A stretch of DNA of 64,000 nucleotides from Halopseudomonas aestusnigri (GTDB lineage Bacteria; Pseudomonadota; Gammaproteobacteria; Pseudomonadales; Pseudomonadaceae): positions 1-64,000 of the forward strand of contig NZ_NBYK01000010.1 in NCBI RefSeq assembly GCF_002197985.1, written 5' to 3'. The translations under genes and the position numbers were made by a program. The notes beneath the pieces were generated by a model. It had not been told where the DNA came from. It saw only the letters and a program-made list of their open reading frames with translations, and did no database searches. This document shows positions 61,863 to 64,000 of this stretch, one piece after another. Position 1 is the stretch's first letter. Every line of letters begins with the position of its first letter.

Positions 61863-62702
61863 TCAGCTTGGCACTGGCGGGGCTTCAACACCCGCCTGCC
61901 GCGCAAGATAGCAATCAATAAGCCAGCGCGAGATGGTGCCGCGCGGCGGTATCTTCGGCAACTCATCTATTGACCACCAGTAGGCCGCTTCAATCTCGCC
62001 CTCCTGAGGGATGATGTCGCCACCGGCATATTCGGCGTGGAAACCCAGCATCAGCGAATTGGGGAACGGCCAGCTCTGGCTGCCCAGGTACTCAAGGTTG
62101 CTGACCTCAAGATTGACCTCTTCCTTCACCTCGCGGTGCAGGCATTGCTCTACCGACTCGCCCGGCTCGATAAAACCGGCCAGCGTACTGAAAAATCCGG
62201 GAGGAAAATGCGGAGAACGGGCCAGCAGAATCTCACTGCCACGGGTGATCAGCACAATGATGCAAGGTGCCAGCTTGGGATACTCGCGCCGTTCACAGCG
62301 CACGCACTCCATCGCCCGCTCCTCTTCACGCGGCTGCATGGGCTCGCCGCAGCAGCCGCAGAAACGGTGACTCTGATACCAGGCATTCAGTTGCTGGGCG
62401 ACGCCCAACAGACGAAACAGCTGATCGTCGACCTGCCCGACCAGCGTGCGCAGTCCGTGCCAACTCAGGCCCGGCATGTCCAGGCTGTCGCTCAGGTGAA
62501 TCAGCTCGCAGGCCCGACCGTCGACCAGACCAAGAGGCAAACGGTGGCTCACATCGCCAAAGTACAACGCCTGATCCGGGTCATGCAGCAAGCTGCCGTC
62601 GTACATGGCAAATTGATTCTGATAAAACACCACGACCACGCCCTGCTGCTGCGCAGCAGCATCCAGGCGCGAGGCGGGTTGAAACACACGAAAGGATCTC
62701 AT
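61863..62702 (-). CDS. nudC: NAD(+)/NADH pyrophosphatase
   Basis: NudC hydrolyses NADH to NMNH and AMP and removes NAD caps from RNA. It is 279 residues. A four-Cys zinc site is seen in FCGCCGEPM and CVRCERREYPKLAP, and the Nudix box is GFIEPGESVEQCLHREVKEEV (the GX5EX7REUXEEXGU pattern, ending EEVNL). It ends with the SQSWPFPNSLM motif preceding the variable tail. It overlaps the fimL stop by 4 bp (ATGA), so it is translationally coupled to a motility regulator gene. Confidence 0.96.
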   Translation of the reverse strand: MRSFRVFQPASRLDAAAQQQGVVVVFYQNQFAMYDGSLLHDPDQALYFGDVSHRLPLGLVDGRACELIHLSDSLDMPGLSWHGLRTLVGQVDDQLFRLLGVAQQLNAWYQSHRFCGCCGEPMQPREEERAMECVRCERREYPKLAPCIIVLITRGSEILLARSPHFPPGFFSTLAGFIEPGESVEQCLHREVKEEVNLEVSNLEYLGSQSWPFPNSLMLGFHAEYAGGDIIPQEGEIEAAYWWSIDELPKIPPRGTISRWLIDCYLARQAGVEAPPVPS

Positions 62703-64000
62703 TCGGACGTATTCCCCGATACAGCGTATCCCAGTTCAGCCATGCTGTCCTCGGCCAGCGCCAGCACATCGCCTGAGGCTACCGTTGCACGCTCAGCTGA
62801 CTCCAGATAGAACTCGATACTGGTCAAGGCATCGGCCAGCACCTCCAATTGGGCATCCGTCGGTACCTGCTTGCGCTCAAGCATGGTTTCACGGATGAAG
62901 TTCGCTGCCATGCTGATAATTCTGGCGGCACGCCCCATGCCCAGGAACAGCAGACCGCCGCGAACCGTCTCCAGCGAGGGCGGCACGTTGAGCAAATGCA
63001 TGGCGTCGTTACCGGATTCCATGTACGCCGTGATGGACCGTTTCGCCAGTGCCAGGCCGGCTTGTGATTCCTCGATCAGAACGATGCGGGCCTCTTTCAG
63101 CTCCAGCGGTTCGGCAAACTCACCCTCGGCACCGGCAGCCGTATCGCCTGCAAAAGCCGAAGAGTCGAGTCGATTGACTGCTGTTTCAGCGCGCAACACC
63201 GCATCGGCGACCTGTTCCAGCACAGCAACGTCACCAGGCTGCCAACCGGCAAGACGACCGGAAATGGCGTGAATCGCCTCGGACTCGGCCTTGAGGTCAA
63301 GCATCGACAGCGTTTTCCACAGTCGCTCCAGTCCAGACGACAGGCTTTCCAGTGACTGTTCGGCATCCCCGGCATTGCGCGCCAACAGATCCAGCAGATC
63401 CTTCAGGGCGTTAACCTCTTCCCGCAACGCTTCGGCCACAGAGCGCATGACATCAATGCCGGGACCATGCAGCTTGGCAAAGGCGTCGTTCAACTCGTAT
63501 TCGGTAAAGCCGGGATCCGGCAACTGATAGGCCGTGCTCACTTCGGCGCAACGATCACAACCGGCATCGGCCAGTGCAACGAGAAACAACAGCTCGCGCA
63601 ACAGCCCTTCATTGAGTCGGTGCTCGGCGGCATTGAGCAGGGCTCCCCGAATTTCGCGATCCAGCAGCGCGAACAGGCGCTTGCGCGCGGGGGTCAGATT
63701 CAGCGGCGTTTGCTCAATGGCTTCCAGGGCCGCCCCGGCAACCCAGCACAGGGTCGCCATGCGTGAGGCAAGGCTGCCCTCAAAGCGTGCCAGCGCGCGC
63801 TGCATCAGCGGTACAGACGCCGCCAGCCCGTCATCGCGCAGCAACCCCAGCAGACCCAGTTGATACATCTGGCGCAGTCGGCCGGCGACCTTGGGTTCAA
63901 CGGGCCCGGTTGCACCCTTGCGGAACCCGGCTGGCAAGCCGGCCACCGGCAGCGGATAAAAATGACTGTCAGGCAACGCGGGGACACCCGGCCGGTGCTG
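62699..64000 (-). CDS. fimL: FimL-like regulator of twitching motility, 5' part missing
   Basis: This is a partial gene: the frame is open through the right window edge, so only about 434 C-terminal residues are visible. The sequence RLRQMYQLGLLGLLRDDGLAASVPLMQRALAR and NDAFAKLHGPGIDVMRSVAEALREE resembles P. aeruginosa FimL, a ChpA N-terminus-like helical protein without phosphotransfer His that promotes type IV pilus function and cAMP levels through FimV and CyaB. The apparent start at 63976 is TTG and is probably internal. The pairing with nudC supports the call. Confidence 0.85.
   Translation of the reverse strand, partial: QHRPGVPALPDSHFYPLPVAGLPAGFRKGATGPVEPKVAGRLRQMYQLGLLGLLRDDGLAASVPLMQRALARFEGSLASRMATLCWVAGAALEAIEQTPLNLTPARKRLFALLDREIRGALLNAAEHRLNEGLLRELLFLVALADAGCDRCAEVSTAYQLPDPGFTEYELNDAFAKLHGPGIDVMRSVAEALREEVNALKDLLDLLARNAGDAEQSLESLSSGLERLWKTLSMLDLKAESEAIHAISGRLAGWQPGDVAVLEQVADAVLRAETAVNRLDSSAFAGDTAAGAEGEFAEPLELKEARIVLIEESQAGLALAKRSITAYMESGNDAMHLLNVPPSLETVRGGLLFLGMGRAARIISMAANFIRETMLERKQVPTDAQLEVLADALTSIEFYLESAERATVASGDVLALAEDSMAELGYAVSGNTSE

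Overview
The window looks like a chromosomal core segment from a member of the Pseudomonadaceae. The evidence is a GC-rich (about 60% by eye) gammaproteobacterial sequence with the gene strings murB-ptp-kdsB-trm112-lpxK-exbD-exbB-comEC, sthA-nqrM-apbE-nqrFEDCBA, gap-mfd-csiV-mtnP-nagZ-psrA-lexA-sulA-topA-fadAB, and cysI-DUF934 / sohB-acuI / fimL-nudC. From memory, these match two blocks of the Pseudomonas aeruginosa chromosome (roughly PA2977-PA3020 and PA1822-PA1847). Na+-NQR would fit a marine or halotolerant lineage such as Halopseudomonas, but the species cannot be fixed from the sequence. I see no tRNA, rRNA, IS element, prophage, integron or CRISPR array.

Layout. 34-6931 (minus): a tightly overlapping envelope operon (MurB, LMW phosphatase, KdsB, Trm112-like, LpxK, ExbD, ExbB), then ComEC. 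7034-12614: DUF2062 protein, the LolD/LolC-E lipoprotein exporter, a PilZ-domain protein, a small exported protein, a glycerophosphodiesterase and SthA. 12670-19790 (minus): the complete Na+-translocating NADH:quinone oxidoreductase with its two maturation factors, ApbE and NqrM. 20143-29323: a chalcone-isomerase-like exported protein, an N-terminally extended GAPDH, Mfd, CsiV-like protein, MTI/MTA phosphorylase, MscS channel and NagZ. 29373-39145: L,D-transpeptidase, PsrA, the SOS pair lexA-sulA, TopA, small conserved proteins and the beta-oxidation operon fadBA. 39673-46102: UspA, ABC-F ATPase, Slt, CheV, NfuA. 46270-64000: MetH, MATE pump, DUF2970 protein, a 36-residue membrane protein, CysI with DUF934, AcuI and SohB, a histidine phosphatase with an SCP2 protein, an allophanate hydrolase with a GntR regulator, an SDR, a membrane protein, NudC and the 3' part of fimL.

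How the parts connect. Three regulatory circuits can be read directly. (1) PsrA: two tandem boxes overlap the psrA -10 element. A closely similar box lies upstream of fadBA, and nearly the same sequence lies upstream of the histidine-phosphatase/SCP2 pair, which suggests that pair belongs to the fatty-acid regulon. (2) SOS: two LexA boxes overlap a perfect TATAAT in front of lexA-sulA. (3) Allophanate hydrolase: a 24-nt near-palindrome sits just before its start codon and is a good operator candidate for the GntR/FCD regulator encoded immediately downstream.

Most of the window is well-known housekeeping content, and I did not find a convincing entirely new multigene system. The best leads are the shared PsrA-type box, the solitary allophanate hydrolase plus GntR module, the 36-residue membrane-protein gene beside cysI, paired direct repeats exactly 40 bp apart upstream of cysI, and several unexplained repeats in intergenic or coding DNA.
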